Notes: generated by a model not told the origin, from the letters alone. A stretch of DNA of 13,782 nucleotides from JBOFLO01 sp051657905 (GCA_051657905.1 JBOFLO010000005.1:1-13782); one strand, 5' to 3'; positions 1 through 8,267 are shown, numbered from the stretch's first letter. Program-made: numbers and translations.

Positions 1-297
1 CGTGGTGATATTGATCAAAAGTAACGCTGCCAACCCCTTTAATCAACCCTGCTAATTACGCCCGCATCCTCCAGCAGGAGTCAAAGTGCGAACGACCTTG
101 AATTAAAAAATCCAAGGGTTTGGGCTAGCTTAGGCCAAAGCCATAGCAGGAGCAAAAACTGAATCAGCTTCAGCTCTCATCGCCTTAGCAAGTTTACTTG
201 CAATTGTGTTTGTACCGACGGATCTGACGGGAGACGGTACCACCCCGTGATTGCCATTTGTAAAAGAACAAAAATGTCGAATGCCAAATACATCCCC
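1..297 (-). ncRNA. ssrA: tmRNA (transfer-messenger RNA), 3' end missing
   Basis: tmRNA rescues ribosomes stalled on broken mRNAs: it enters the A site like tRNA-Ala, then serves as a template for a degradation tag. On the - strand the RNA begins at 297 with GGGGATG, followed by a D-arm-like GGCATTCGAC element, the usual opening of a one-piece tmRNA. PK1 is clear: ACGGG (244-248) pairs with CCCGT (227-231), and GTACCG (235-240) pairs with CGGTAC (212-217), giving the interleaved a-b-a'-b' order of an H-type pseudoknot. A GCA resume codon follows 10 nt after PK1 at RNA position 97 (about 90 in E. coli), and the tag frame ends in ALA then TAA. Further helices follow, such as CCTTG/CAAGG downstream of the tag. 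The T-arm, the acceptor 3' strand and CCA lie beyond base 1. Its partner smpB is not in the window. Confidence 0.93.
130..201 (-). other. tmRNA proteolysis-tag reading frame, 23 codons plus TAA
   Basis: This is the internal message of the tmRNA. Reading from the GCA at 199-201, the tag begins ASKLAKAMRAEA and ends DSVFAPAMALA, then TAA at 130-132. The hydrophobic, small C-terminal residues (ALA) are the typical degron recognised by ClpXP-type proteases. Twenty-three residues is longer than the roughly 10-15 of many bacterial tags. The resume codon is inferred from its 10-nt distance to PK1 and from the near-universal GCA/Ala start; a resume point a codon or two upstream in the same frame cannot be excluded. 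Confidence 0.85.
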
Positions 298-306
298 ATT
301 AGCCGA

Positions 307-335
307 ATTCTACAATATTAATCGCGAACTGTAAA
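307..335 (-). promoter_or_regulatory. Promoter of the tmRNA gene
   Basis: On the - strand a -35 box TTTACA (330-335) and a -10 box TAGAAT (307-312) are separated by 17 bp. The -10 box lies 9 nt before the predicted tmRNA 5' end at 297, the right distance for direct initiation at the mature end. The promoter lies in the 50-bp gap after the giant surface-protein gene, so tmRNA need not depend on read-through from it. Confidence 0.75.
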
Positions 336-347
336 GAGACTACACAT

Positions 348-3300
348 TTAATTGCGTTTCCTTTTCATAAACAAAATTCCCGCACCAACAAGGGCTAATC
401 CTCCACCAGCCAAAAGATAAATCCACCAATTTCCCATCCCCTGCTCACCCCCAGCAACATTAATCACAAATGGAATTTTCAAAGTCTCCGATTGAGCCCC
501 ATCACTTCTTCTATATGCAGTTATATAAACAGTATGCTCTCCAGGCTCCAAATCACTTGGTGCCGCCAAACGAAATTCTTCATCCAGTGAATCCGCAATC
601 AAGGCAGAGCTAACAATTTCCGACTGCCAATTTGCCACCACCTTACTCGATTCTTTTATTCTCCCCACCAGCACCGGCCGTAAATTTCCAGAATCAATTT
701 CCACTCTCAATTCGCCCAACAAAGCTTCCGCAGGAATTAATTTATCCCCCAATCTTTCCACTTCCGGATTCAAAACTTTCAAAGAACGATCAACTTCGAA
801 CTGCACTTCCTTGGAAAAAGCATTGCCAGCTTTAGCCATCGCCAAATAGGTATTATCAATTAAAGTTTTTCCAGAATCTAACAAGAAAATCCAATTATTT
901 CCTGTTGTTGCACTACCCAATAATTGAATACGATTAATGAATTTAGCTTCCAAAGGATTATTTTCATCCAACTCTCCTGCAATAAATTTAGCTAAAATAT
1001 TTTGCACTTTTTCAGTAAATCTTATCTTAAACAATTCTGCCCTTTGCTTGTCATTTAAATTTTCATCATTCTCCAGTTCCTCAATAATCGCCTGTGAAAT
1101 TTCTTCAAAATCCACCTTGTCAAAAATATACAAATCAACCAACCCTTGATTGCTATTAATCCCCTTAAAGAAAGGCGTTTCATCACCAGTTAGCATATTA
1201 TTCTCCGGCGTAGTAATCACCAGCATTCCACTACCCGGCTGATCATTCTTCTCACGTGGACTTGTTCCCAAAGTCAATTCTTCGTAAGCATCACTTAACC
1301 CATCTCCATCTGTATCTGCTTCAGTCGGATTAGTTTGGGCAAGACATTCCAATTGATCAGACAATCCATCCCCATCCGCATCACTACTTTGATTAATTTC
1401 AATCCCATAAGCCGCACCAAAGCTTCCATAATTACAACTCAATGCCAATTGTCTTTCAGTTCTATTTGCCTCAAGACCGTAAATCCCCGCGCCACTCACA
1501 TCATTACCATTAACTATATTTTCTTCAGTAACAAAAATTACTTCTTCAGGATTTTCAATATTTAGTTCAACCCCAACATTCAGTACATTTGAAACAACGG
1601 TAGGCACTGGCTGATTTACTTGTGTTGGTTGAACAGGTTGGTTGGGCTGTGTTGGTTGAACTGGCTGCTCAGGTTGAGTCGGATTTTCTAAATTTGGCTC
1701 TGTCGGCTGACTTGGCTGTTCAGGCTCAACAGGCTCTTGAGGTTGCGGTTCAGTTGGTTGCTCAGGCTCACTTGGTTGAGTTGGATTTTGTGTACCTCCA
1801 GAACTTGCCGGCTGACCAAAACCACCACCCACACCTCCTCCACCCCCTCCCCCACTTGGCGGAGTCACTACACTTTGAACAGTAAAACTAGTCACATTTA
1901 AAATGTTACTTACATTCAAAGCCGGATCAGTAACGGTAATCGTACAATTATTATGAATTCCATCAGACAACGTCTCAAAATTTATCGTGTTATTCCCTGC
2001 ACTAGCTACCGTAGTTAAAGACGTACAATCCCCTCCATAAGTAATAGTGCCAACTTCATCAGCAGAAAAAGTATAACTTGGAGTATTGTCATTAGTCAGC
2101 GCAGGCACTGCTGTAACTTCAGCAATCACAGGAGGAGTAACATCCGGTGGAGCATCATTATCCACAGTATTCACAACAATTTGTTGATCCAGCACCGCTG
2201 CATAATCTGGATCCGAAAGCCCATCACTCACACTCAAAGTTATAGTTGCCGACTCACCATCATAATCCAAATCATCTTCCTCTGCAGTAATAGTTACAAT
2301 TTGCGGAGCATCCCAATTCGCATTGGTAAATGTCAAACTTGGTAAATCCACACTAACCGAAGCTGGCATATCTGAAGCAATTAAAATCACCACATCAGTA
2401 GCGGGCTCAGCTGTTAAATAAACATCAAAAGTTTCAGTGTCTCCTTCATTCAAAAGAATCGGACTAATAATTCCATCAATCGTAAACCCATTCACATCAT
2501 TATCATCTATGGTCACAGGCACTAAATAATCAGACAAAACATCAAAGCTATCATCCGAAGAAGCATCATTAACTGACACCGTTACATTAACACTCTCATC
2601 ATTGGCATCATCATCCTCTAGTCCAGAAACATCGACAGTTTGTGGCACATTCCAATTTAAATTTGTAAAAGTTAGATTTGCCAGAGACACGCCCAATAAT
2701 ACTGGATTCGCAGAAGTAATATTAAAAACCACATCCGAAGTTGGAATTGCCGTTAAAACCACATCAAAGCTATCAATCGGACCACCTTCGGTAACAGCAG
2801 TATTGCCAGCAGATTCAATAACTTCAAATCCAGCAGTAGCAGCGTCAAAAATTGAAACTCGGTTATTCGTCTGCTCTGCAACGTAAACTCTTTTATTATC
2901 TTCATCATAAAACATTCCCACTGGTGCCTGCATTCCGGATTGAGTGGTTAAAGCATTATTGGTTGTAAAAATACTCTGCCCCAAAACATTCACAGCATTC
3001 TCACCATTAGTAATAGAAGCCACATCATAAACCGTCACACGATTTGCAAAATCCTGTGCAACAAATAATTTGCTATTTAATACATCATAAGCCAGTCCTC
3101 TTGGTGAATACATTCCTGCCTGAGTAATAGCCAGTCCCCCATTAGTAAAATTAGTTTGTCCTAAAACATTAGCCGCATTTTCTCCATCTGTAATCCCATC
3201 AGACAAATCATAAATCGTCACGCGGTTATTGCCAGAGGCAGCCACAAATAATCTTTGATTATCCGAATCGTAAACTACCGCTCTAGGGTCACTCATTCCA

Positions 3301-6300
3301 GCTTGAGTTGTAGCAGATCCGCTATTAGTAAAATTAACCTGACCTAAAACATTAACCGCATTTTCTCCATCAGTAATTCCATCTGCCAAATTATAAACCG
3401 TCACACGATTCTGATTACCATTAGCCACAAACAATCTCTGTCCTACTGCATCATAGTCCATACCACGCGGCGCCCCCATACCCGCCGCCGTAGAATTTGA
3501 ACTATTCCCGGCAAAATTAGCCTGACCTAAAACATTCACAGCATTTTCTCCATTTGTAATTACCGCAACATCATAAACCATCACCCGATGAAAATCCGCA
3601 TCACTCACAAACAATCTTTGTCCAGCAGAATCATAAGCTAAACCTTGTGGATTTGAAACATGAGACTGGCTCAAAACCTGTGCATTCAAAGCAAATCCAG
3701 CTTGCCCCAAAACAAAATCCGGAACCCGATCAACTAATGTATTATCGACATTTAAATTATAAACCAGCACTCGTCTATTGGTACTATCAGCAACAAACAA
3801 GCGATGCCCCACTCTATCAATTTCCACATCCGAAGGAGAACGAAGACCTAGTCTATTTGGCGCATCATTAACATTCGCCGTAAAATCCCCTTTAGTATAA
3901 ACAGGTTGTGGATCACTAATACTCGAGCCATCATACTGACCAAGCATATCAACAGCATCTTCTCCATCCGTCACCACAGCCACATCATAAAACATAATTC
4001 TATGATGCTGCCCGTCAGCCACACCCAATATTTGTGAGCCGGCATCGTAAACTAACCCTCTTGGGGAAAACAAACCAAAGGTTGTTGCACTAGAACCTGA
4101 GGTTGCAAAATTAGGCTGTCCCAATACATTCACCGCACTTTCCCCATCCGTTAAAGTGGCAATATCATAAACCATCACGCGATCACTCCCCAATTGTGAC
4201 ACAAATAATCTTTGACCGGCACCATCATACAAAACTCCATACGGCTGATTCAATCCGCTGGCTAAATTAGATGCGCTGTTCGAGGTGAAAACAGCCTGAC
4301 CTAAAACATTCACCGCATTTTCCCCATTAGTAATTCCATCTAATAAATTATAAACCAGCGCTCTATTATTATTTTGATCGCTGACAAATAATCTCTGGCC
4401 TACCGCATCATAACTAAGCCCCCAAGGAGAGCTCATTCCTGCCTGTGTAGTAGCTGCAGCCGTGGCCGTAAAATTAGCTTGGCCCAAAACATTAATAGCA
4501 GCCTCACCATTCGTAATACCTGTCACATCATAAACAGTCACACGACTATTACCCTGCTGAGAAACAAACAATCTATTTGTCGCCGAATCATACAAAACAT
4601 CTCTAGGCCCATTCATTCCACTTTGCGTATTACCTGTATTGCTTGCCGTAAAAGTCGCCTGCCCCAAAACATTAATCGCATTTTCTCCATTGGTAATGGA
4701 TACCACATCATAAACCATCACCCGATTGCCTGATTGCTGCGCCACGAACAATCTATTATTAACACTGTCATAGGCAAGACCAATTGGAGTAGTCATTCCA
4801 GCCTGAGTAACAGCCACAGCATTGCTGACAAAATTAGGTTGTCCCAAAACAAAATCCGGAATTCGATCTGGAAAGGTGTTGTCTACATTTAAATTATAAA
4901 CTAACACTCTATTATTAGTATAATCCGTGACAAAATATCTATGATTAACAGAATCCAAGACTATCGCCTGCGGCTGATTAAAACCATATCTATTCGCACT
5001 ATCATCCCTGCCTGACTTCGTAAAAATCGGCTGAGGATCAATTATATTCGAGCCATCATACTGTCCCAATAAATCAATGGCATTTGCGCCATTAGTCAAA
5101 AGTGCACCGGAAGAATTGATCTCAAAGGCTATCACATTTAAAACATTGCTCACTTGATTAGCTCCGTCAGTCACAGTAATCGTGCAGTTTGCATGCGTCC
5201 CTAAAGCCAATGAATTGAAAGTAACTGTATTATTTCCAACTACCGCTGCCGTAGTCACCGACGAACAATCGCCACCATAAGTTATTGTACCCGGCTCATT
5301 TGTGGAAAAAGTATAATTGGGAGTTGTATCAGCTGTGGGCGTTGGCACAGGTGTAACTTCCGCAACCACCGGAGCTGTTAAATCCGGCTCCACATCATAA
5401 ACCGTCACACGATTAATTGATAATTGTGTAACAAATAAATTTTCATTTACCGGATCATATGCCAACCCATTTGGCTGCGTCATACCTGACTGAGTGGTCG
5501 CTTGTAATTGTGCTGTAAAGTCAGTCTGACCCAAAACATATATTGCCCCCTCTCCATTAACTACCGAAGCTACATCATAAGCCATCACCTTATCACTATT
5601 AAATAGCACCACAAACAATCTCTGATTCACTGAATCATAAGCAAGATGCCTAGGCGCATTCATACCAGTTTGTGAAGAGGCGGCAGCAGCAGAGGTAAAA
5701 TCAATCTGCCCTAAAACATTAATTGCATTTTCTCCATCAGTAATAGCAGCAACATCATAAACTGTCACTCTATTATTATTCTGTCCCACAAATAATCTCT
5801 GTCCAGCAGCATCGTAAGCAACACCAAAGGGAGTATTCATACCTGCTTGCGTTGTTGCTGGCGCACTCGAAGTGAAGTCCGGCTGACCCAAAACATTCAC
5901 AGCATTCTCTCCATCCGTGATAGCGGCAACATCATAAACCGCCACTCTACTACTGGAAGATAATGCAACAAATAACCTTTGCCCTGCAGAATCATAAGCC
6001 ATTTGTCTTGGAGCACTCATTCCAGACTGAGTGGTTGCAGCTGCACTATTAGTAAAATTGGTTTGTCCCAAAACATTGATGGCAGCCTCACCATTAGTAA
6101 TGGTACTCACATCATAAACAGTCACTCTATTATTATTGGTTTGGGCAACAAATAATCTTTGCCCTGCCAAATCAAAAGCTAAACCACTAGGCTGACTCAT
6201 ACCTGTTTGCGTTGTTGCACTAGCATTACTGACAAAATCTACTTGCCCCAACACGAAGTCAGGAATTCTATCAATAAAGCTGTTATCAACATTCAAATTG

Positions 6301-7727
6301 TAAACCAACACTCTATTATTTGATTGATCAGCTAAAAACAATCTATGACCTACAGAATCAATTGCTACTGCTGATGGACTGCTCAAACCATATCTATTCG
6401 GCGAGTCATTGGCGCCATTTTTTGTATAAATCGGCTGAGGATCACTTAAATTAGTTCCATCGTATTGACCCAACAAATCCACCGCTCCTTCACCATTAGT
6501 TATTGCTCCCGCTTCAAAAACAGAAATTCTATTATTCGCTTCTTGCGCTACATACAAATTTTGATTGCCTGAATCATAAAACATCCCCAGCGGATCATCC
6601 AGCCCCGCTTGGGTAGCCGCAGGAACCTGACTTACATAAGTAGCCTGGCCCAAAACATTAATCGCATTTTCCCCGTCGGTAATTCCCGCCACATCAAAAA
6701 CTGTTATACGGCTATTGTTTCTTTGCGAAACAAATAATCTTTGACCCACTGCATCATAAGCCGCTCCCGAAGTCTGGCCGGCCGTCGAAGACTGATTGGT
6801 TGTGCCGGTACCTGTAGTAAAATTAGCCTGCCCTAAAACATTAATCGCATTTTCCCCATCGGTAATCCCCGCCACATCAAAAACCATCACGCGATTATTT
6901 CCCGCATCTGTTACGAACAATCTCTGACCTGCGCTATCATAAGCCAAACCGATTGGAGTACTTAAACCTGACTGAGTTGTAGCAACACCGTTATTAGTAA
7001 AGTTAATTTGTCCCAAAACATTAATCGCATTTTCGCCATCGGTAATAGCAGCAACATCATAAACCGTCACTCTATTCACCCCCATCCCCTGCGCTACAAA
7101 TAATCTTTGCCCTGCGGAATCATAAGCCAAATGCCTAGGTGTACTCAAACCAGCTTGAGTTACAGCCGCCCCACTTCCAGTAAAATTTGCTTGCCCGATA
7201 ACATTCACCGCATTTTCCCCATTTACAATGGTCGCCACATCATAAACCGTCACTCTATTATTTCCTATTTGAGCCACAAATAATCTCTGCCCCACAGAAT
7301 CATAGGCCAACCCCGAAGGTAAATTCATACCCGCCTGAGTATTGGCAGCAGCCGATCCGGCAAAAGTTGTCTGACCCAAAACGAAATCCGGCACCCTATC
7401 TATTAAAAGATTACCAACAGTTAAATTATAAACCAGCACCCTATTATTATTCTGATCAGAAACAAACAAGCGGTGATTTACTGTATCCATCTCAACCGCA
7501 TAAGGGTTATCAAACCCCAATCTATTCGGACCATCATGAACTCCTCCCTTAGTATAAATCGGCTGAGGATCAATCACACTAGTCCCATCATATTGCCCCA
7601 ATAAATCTATGGCATTTGCTCCATTACTAATATCCGCCCAAACAACTCCAATCTGCGACGAAAACACCATCATCAGGGTTGCCCCAATCAAAATCAAAAA
7701 AATATTTTTCAACTCTCGACGGAACAT
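348..7727 (-). CDS. Giant exported NHL-type beta-propeller surface protein, membrane anchored (2459 aa)
   Basis: Probably a cell-surface adhesion or binding protein; the ligand is unknown. Residues 1-31 form a signal peptide (MFRRELKN, a hydrophobic core, cleavage after VWA). Four blocks of about 375 residues (about 35-410, 411-780, 879-1253, 1254-1630) each hold six blades of about 60 residues with the pattern NVLGQxxFT, then GLAYD, QRLFVAQ, NNRVTVYDV and ITDGENA. This suits four six-bladed NHL-like propellers. An Ig-like module of about 95 residues separates block 2 from 3. After block 4 come two Calx-beta-like modules (about 1630-1858), a second copy of the Ig-like module (about 1860-1950), a Gly run and Pro/Gln linker (about 1950-2045), two DxDGDGLSD calcium loops (2116-2124, 2138-2146), a C-terminal region of about 270 residues, then a transmembrane helix (about 2432-2453) with a KRKRN tail. 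AAGGG lies 6 nt before the ATG. No LPXTG motif is seen and no catalytic residues are evident. Confidence 0.93.
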   Translation of the reverse strand: MFRRELKNIFLILIGATLMMVFSSQIGVVWADISNGANAIDLLGQYDGTSVIDPQPIYTKGGVHDGPNRLGFDNPYAVEMDTVNHRLFVSDQNNNRVLVYNLTVGNLLIDRVPDFVLGQTTFAGSAAANTQAGMNLPSGLAYDSVGQRLFVAQIGNNRVTVYDVATIVNGENAVNVIGQANFTGSGAAVTQAGLSTPRHLAYDSAGQRLFVAQGMGVNRVTVYDVAAITDGENAINVLGQINFTNNGVATTQSGLSTPIGLAYDSAGQRLFVTDAGNNRVMVFDVAGITDGENAINVLGQANFTTGTGTTNQSSTAGQTSGAAYDAVGQRLFVSQRNNSRITVFDVAGITDGENAINVLGQATYVSQVPAATQAGLDDPLGMFYDSGNQNLYVAQEANNRISVFEAGAITNGEGAVDLLGQYDGTNLSDPQPIYTKNGANDSPNRYGLSSPSAVAIDSVGHRLFLADQSNNRVLVYNLNVDNSFIDRIPDFVLGQVDFVSNASATTQTGMSQPSGLAFDLAGQRLFVAQTNNNRVTVYDVSTITNGEAAINVLGQTNFTNSAAATTQSGMSAPRQMAYDSAGQRLFVALSSSSRVAVYDVAAITDGENAVNVLGQPDFTSSAPATTQAGMNTPFGVAYDAAGQRLFVGQNNNRVTVYDVAAITDGENAINVLGQIDFTSAAAASSQTGMNAPRHLAYDSVNQRLFVVLFNSDKVMAYDVASVVNGEGAIYVLGQTDFTAQLQATTQSGMTQPNGLAYDPVNENLFVTQLSINRVTVYDVEPDLTAPVVAEVTPVPTPTADTTPNYTFSTNEPGTITYGGDCSSVTTAAVVGNNTVTFNSLALGTHANCTITVTDGANQVSNVLNVIAFEINSSGALLTNGANAIDLLGQYDGSNIIDPQPIFTKSGRDDSANRYGFNQPQAIVLDSVNHRYFVTDYTNNRVLVYNLNVDNTFPDRIPDFVLGQPNFVSNAVAVTQAGMTTPIGLAYDSVNNRLFVAQQSGNRVMVYDVVSITNGENAINVLGQATFTASNTGNTQSGMNGPRDVLYDSATNRLFVSQQGNSRVTVYDVTGITNGEAAINVLGQANFTATAAATTQAGMSSPWGLSYDAVGQRLFVSDQNNNRALVYNLLDGITNGENAVNVLGQAVFTSNSASNLASGLNQPYGVLYDGAGQRLFVSQLGSDRVMVYDIATLTDGESAVNVLGQPNFATSGSSATTFGLFSPRGLVYDAGSQILGVADGQHHRIMFYDVAVVTDGEDAVDMLGQYDGSSISDPQPVYTKGDFTANVNDAPNRLGLRSPSDVEIDRVGHRLFVADSTNRRVLVYNLNVDNTLVDRVPDFVLGQAGFALNAQVLSQSHVSNPQGLAYDSAGQRLFVSDADFHRVMVYDVAVITNGENAVNVLGQANFAGNSSNSTAAGMGAPRGMDYDAVGQRLFVANGNQNRVTVYNLADGITDGENAVNVLGQVNFTNSGSATTQAGMSDPRAVVYDSDNQRLFVAASGNNRVTIYDLSDGITDGENAANVLGQTNFTNGGLAITQAGMYSPRGLAYDVLNSKLFVAQDFANRVTVYDVASITNGENAVNVLGQSIFTTNNALTTQSGMQAPVGMFYDEDNKRVYVAEQTNNRVSIFDAATAGFEVIESAGNTAVTEGGPIDSFDVVLTAIPTSDVVFNITSANPVLLGVSLANLTFTNLNWNVPQTVDVSGLEDDDANDESVNVTVSVNDASSDDSFDVLSDYLVPVTIDDNDVNGFTIDGIISPILLNEGDTETFDVYLTAEPATDVVILIASDMPASVSVDLPSLTFTNANWDAPQIVTITAEEDDLDYDGESATITLSVSDGLSDPDYAAVLDQQIVVNTVDNDAPPDVTPPVIAEVTAVPALTNDNTPSYTFSADEVGTITYGGDCTSLTTVASAGNNTINFETLSDGIHNNCTITVTDPALNVSNILNVTSFTVQSVVTPPSGGGGGGGVGGGFGQPASSGGTQNPTQPSEPEQPTEPQPQEPVEPEQPSQPTEPNLENPTQPEQPVQPTQPNQPVQPTQVNQPVPTVVSNVLNVGVELNIENPEEVIFVTEENIVNGNDVSGAGIYGLEANRTERQLALSCNYGSFGAAYGIEINQSSDADGDGLSDQLECLAQTNPTEADTDGDGLSDAYEELTLGTSPREKNDQPGSGMLVITTPENNMLTGDETPFFKGINSNQGLVDLYIFDKVDFEEISQAIIEELENDENLNDKQRAELFKIRFTEKVQNILAKFIAGELDENNPLEAKFINRIQLLGSATTGNNWIFLLDSGKTLIDNTYLAMAKAGNAFSKEVQFEVDRSLKVLNPEVERLGDKLIPAEALLGELRVEIDSGNLRPVLVGRIKESSKVVANWQSEIVSSALIADSLDEEFRLAAPSDLEPGEHTVYITAYRRSDGAQSETLKIPFVINVAGGEQGMGNWWIYLLAGGGLALVGAGILFMKRKRN
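1580..1858 (-). repeat. Gly-run and Pro/Gln/Glu-rich flexible linker
   Basis: Within the giant gene, a Gly-rich stretch (PPSGGGGGGGVGGGF) is followed by about 80 residues built from short PTQP, EQP, PVQP and TEP units. It probably spans the cell envelope or acts as a spacer between the propeller head and the calcium-loop and anchor region. Because Pro codons are C-rich, this is the one place inside the gene where the + strand is G-rich. Confidence 0.8.
1870..2150 (-). repeat. Ig-like module, copy 2
   Basis: Close copy of the module at 5107-5390: TPPVIAEVTAVPALTNDNT, TPSYTFSADEVGTITYGGDC, HNNCTITVTDPALNVSNILNV. It precedes the Gly/Pro/Gln linker. That the same module occurs both between propellers and in the stalk points to internal duplication. 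Confidence 0.75.
2155..2837 (-). repeat. Tandem pair of Calx-beta-like modules
   Basis: Two units of about 112-115 residues (about 2496-2837 and 2155-2495). Each has the order: EGG or EGDTE, SFDVVLTA or TFDVYLTA, SDVVFNI or TDVVILI, LTFTNxNWxxPQ, an acidic EDD stretch, and a terminal (I/V)DxND. The acidic ends suit calcium binding between modules. The family assignment rests on these motifs only. Confidence 0.65.
2838..3968 (-). repeat. Propeller block 4 (six NHL-like blades)
   Basis: First blade: DMLGQYDG, DPQPVYTK, then a slightly longer insert (GDFTANVNDAPNRLG) than in the other blocks. DFVLGQ and four NVLGQ blades follow. It ends at RVSIFDAATAG, where the Calx-beta-like modules begin. 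Confidence 0.85.
3969..5093 (-). repeat. Propeller block 3 (six NHL-like blades)
   Basis: The block opens with NGANAIDLLGQYDG, identical to the opening of block 1, then DPQPIFTK and DSANRYG, DFVLGQ and four NVLGQ blades. It is followed directly by block 4, at an offset of 1125 bp (375 codons). Confidence 0.85.
5107..5390 (-). repeat. Ig-like module, copy 1, between propeller blocks 2 and 3
   Basis: About 95 residues running from DLTAPVVAEVTPVPTPT through TPNYTFSTNEPGTITYGGDC to NCTITVTDGANQVSNVLNV. A close second copy sits at about 1870-2150, after the Calx-beta-like pair. The paired cysteines (GGDC, NCTITV) could form a disulfide outside the cell. This module splits the 24 blades into 12 plus 12. 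Confidence 0.75.
5391..6497 (-). repeat. Propeller block 2 (six NHL-like blades)
   Basis: This block abuts block 1 directly with no linker. Its first blade carries LLGQYDGTNLSDPQPIYTK and DSPNRYG, then DFVLGQ and four further LGQ blades. It ends at VTVYDVEPDL, where the Ig-like module starts. Confidence 0.85.
6498..7625 (-). repeat. Propeller block 1 (six NHL-like blades)
   Basis: First of four blocks that share a distinctive first blade: LLGQYDG, DPQPIYTK, a variable stretch, PNRxG, then HRLFVSDQNNNRVLVYNL. Blade 2 opens with DFVLGQ, and blades 3-6 with NV(I/L)GQ at a period of about 180 bp. The offset from here to the same Asn codon of block 2 is 1128 bp, or 376 codons. Confidence 0.85.
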
Positions 7728-7759
7728 TTTAAACCCTTGTTTATATTTAATTTTACTAA

Positions 7760-7788
7760 TTAATAGCTGAAGTCAGCCTTTTAATCAA
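7760..7788 (-). promoter_or_regulatory. Candidate promoter of the giant surface-protein gene
   Basis: TTGATT (7783-7788) and TATTAA (7760-7765) on the - strand, 17 bp apart, lie 33 bp before the ATG. A 12-bp inverted repeat (GCTGA-N2-TCAGC, 7766-7777) fills most of the spacer and could be an operator. Both boxes deviate from consensus. No terminator is visible between the lipoprotein gene and this promoter, so read-through is possible. Confidence 0.4.
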
Positions 7789-7823
7789 CAGCATATGACT
7801 AAAACTGCCATGCAAACCGCCAA

Positions 7824-8267
7824 TTATTTTCCTTCCAAACAATCAATCTCCTCCCCCTGACATTCATTCAAGGCTTTTCTAATATCATTCATACAAACTT
7901 CCACACCCGCGTCGTCATCATTGGCATCCACAAATTTTCTATGAAGAGTATAAAATTGCGCTGGATTCACTCCTTCAGCTAAAAATTTACATGCTTCTGT
8001 TTTTTCCATGCTTTGCTCACAAGTTTTTTCTTCTTTAATACATTCCGCAACTTGCGCATTCTCCTTCCCACCATGACCTTCAATTAACGATTGAATTTTC
8101 CCAAGATTCTGCAAAGCCATTTCCTCCAACTGATCTCTTTCAGTATGATCAGCCTCCTTCATCTGTTCCTCAAGATACTTTACTCCCGTCTCCACATCTT
8201 CCCTACAACCAAGCACACCCATCCCAACCAAAGCCGCTCCACCCACCATACTCGATAAATTTTTCAT
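7824..8267 (-). CDS. Small acidic Cys-rich lipoprotein, function unknown (147 aa)
   Basis: Not recognised as a known family. The N terminus MKNLSSMVGGAALVGMGVLGC is a short lipoprotein signal peptide; VLGC is a loose lipobox and Cys21 would carry the lipid. The mature part is helical in character and rich in Glu and Lys. It has six further cysteines at 76, 83, 93, 125, 136 and 143, spaced C-x6-C-x9-C and C-x10-C-x6-C, which suggests two disulfide-stapled helical halves outside the cytoplasm. An acidic DANDDDAG stretch (114-121) lies between the halves. It lies 96 bp upstream of the giant surface-protein gene on the same strand, so the two could be co-expressed. The ATG has no Shine-Dalgarno sequence; an in-frame TAA a few codons upstream fixes the start region. 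Confidence 0.8.
   Translation of the reverse strand: MKNLSSMVGGAALVGMGVLGCREDVETGVKYLEEQMKEADHTERDQLEEMALQNLGKIQSLIEGHGGKENAQVAECIKEEKTCEQSMEKTEACKFLAEGVNPAQFYTLHRKFVDANDDDAGVEVCMNDIRKALNECQGEEIDCLEGK

Noticed and set aside
1..347. A protein-coding end of a neighbouring gene
   Set aside because: No long frame is present, and the region is explained by the tmRNA 5' end, PK1, the tag frame and the promoter.
1622..1885. A + strand open frame opposite the Pro/Gln linker
   Set aside because: Low-complexity translation (Val, Glu, Gln and Ala repeats) is the mirror of the linker codons in the giant gene.
2838..7625. Regular repeats of about 180 bp that could suggest a CRISPR or satellite array
   Set aside because: The period is a multiple of three, the repeats diverge at synonymous sites, and they encode NHL-like blades in one uninterrupted frame. 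They are protein repeats.
7728..7823. A terminator after the lipoprotein gene
   Set aside because: Only weak dyads (GCAT/ATGC) are visible and no T-run follows on the - strand.
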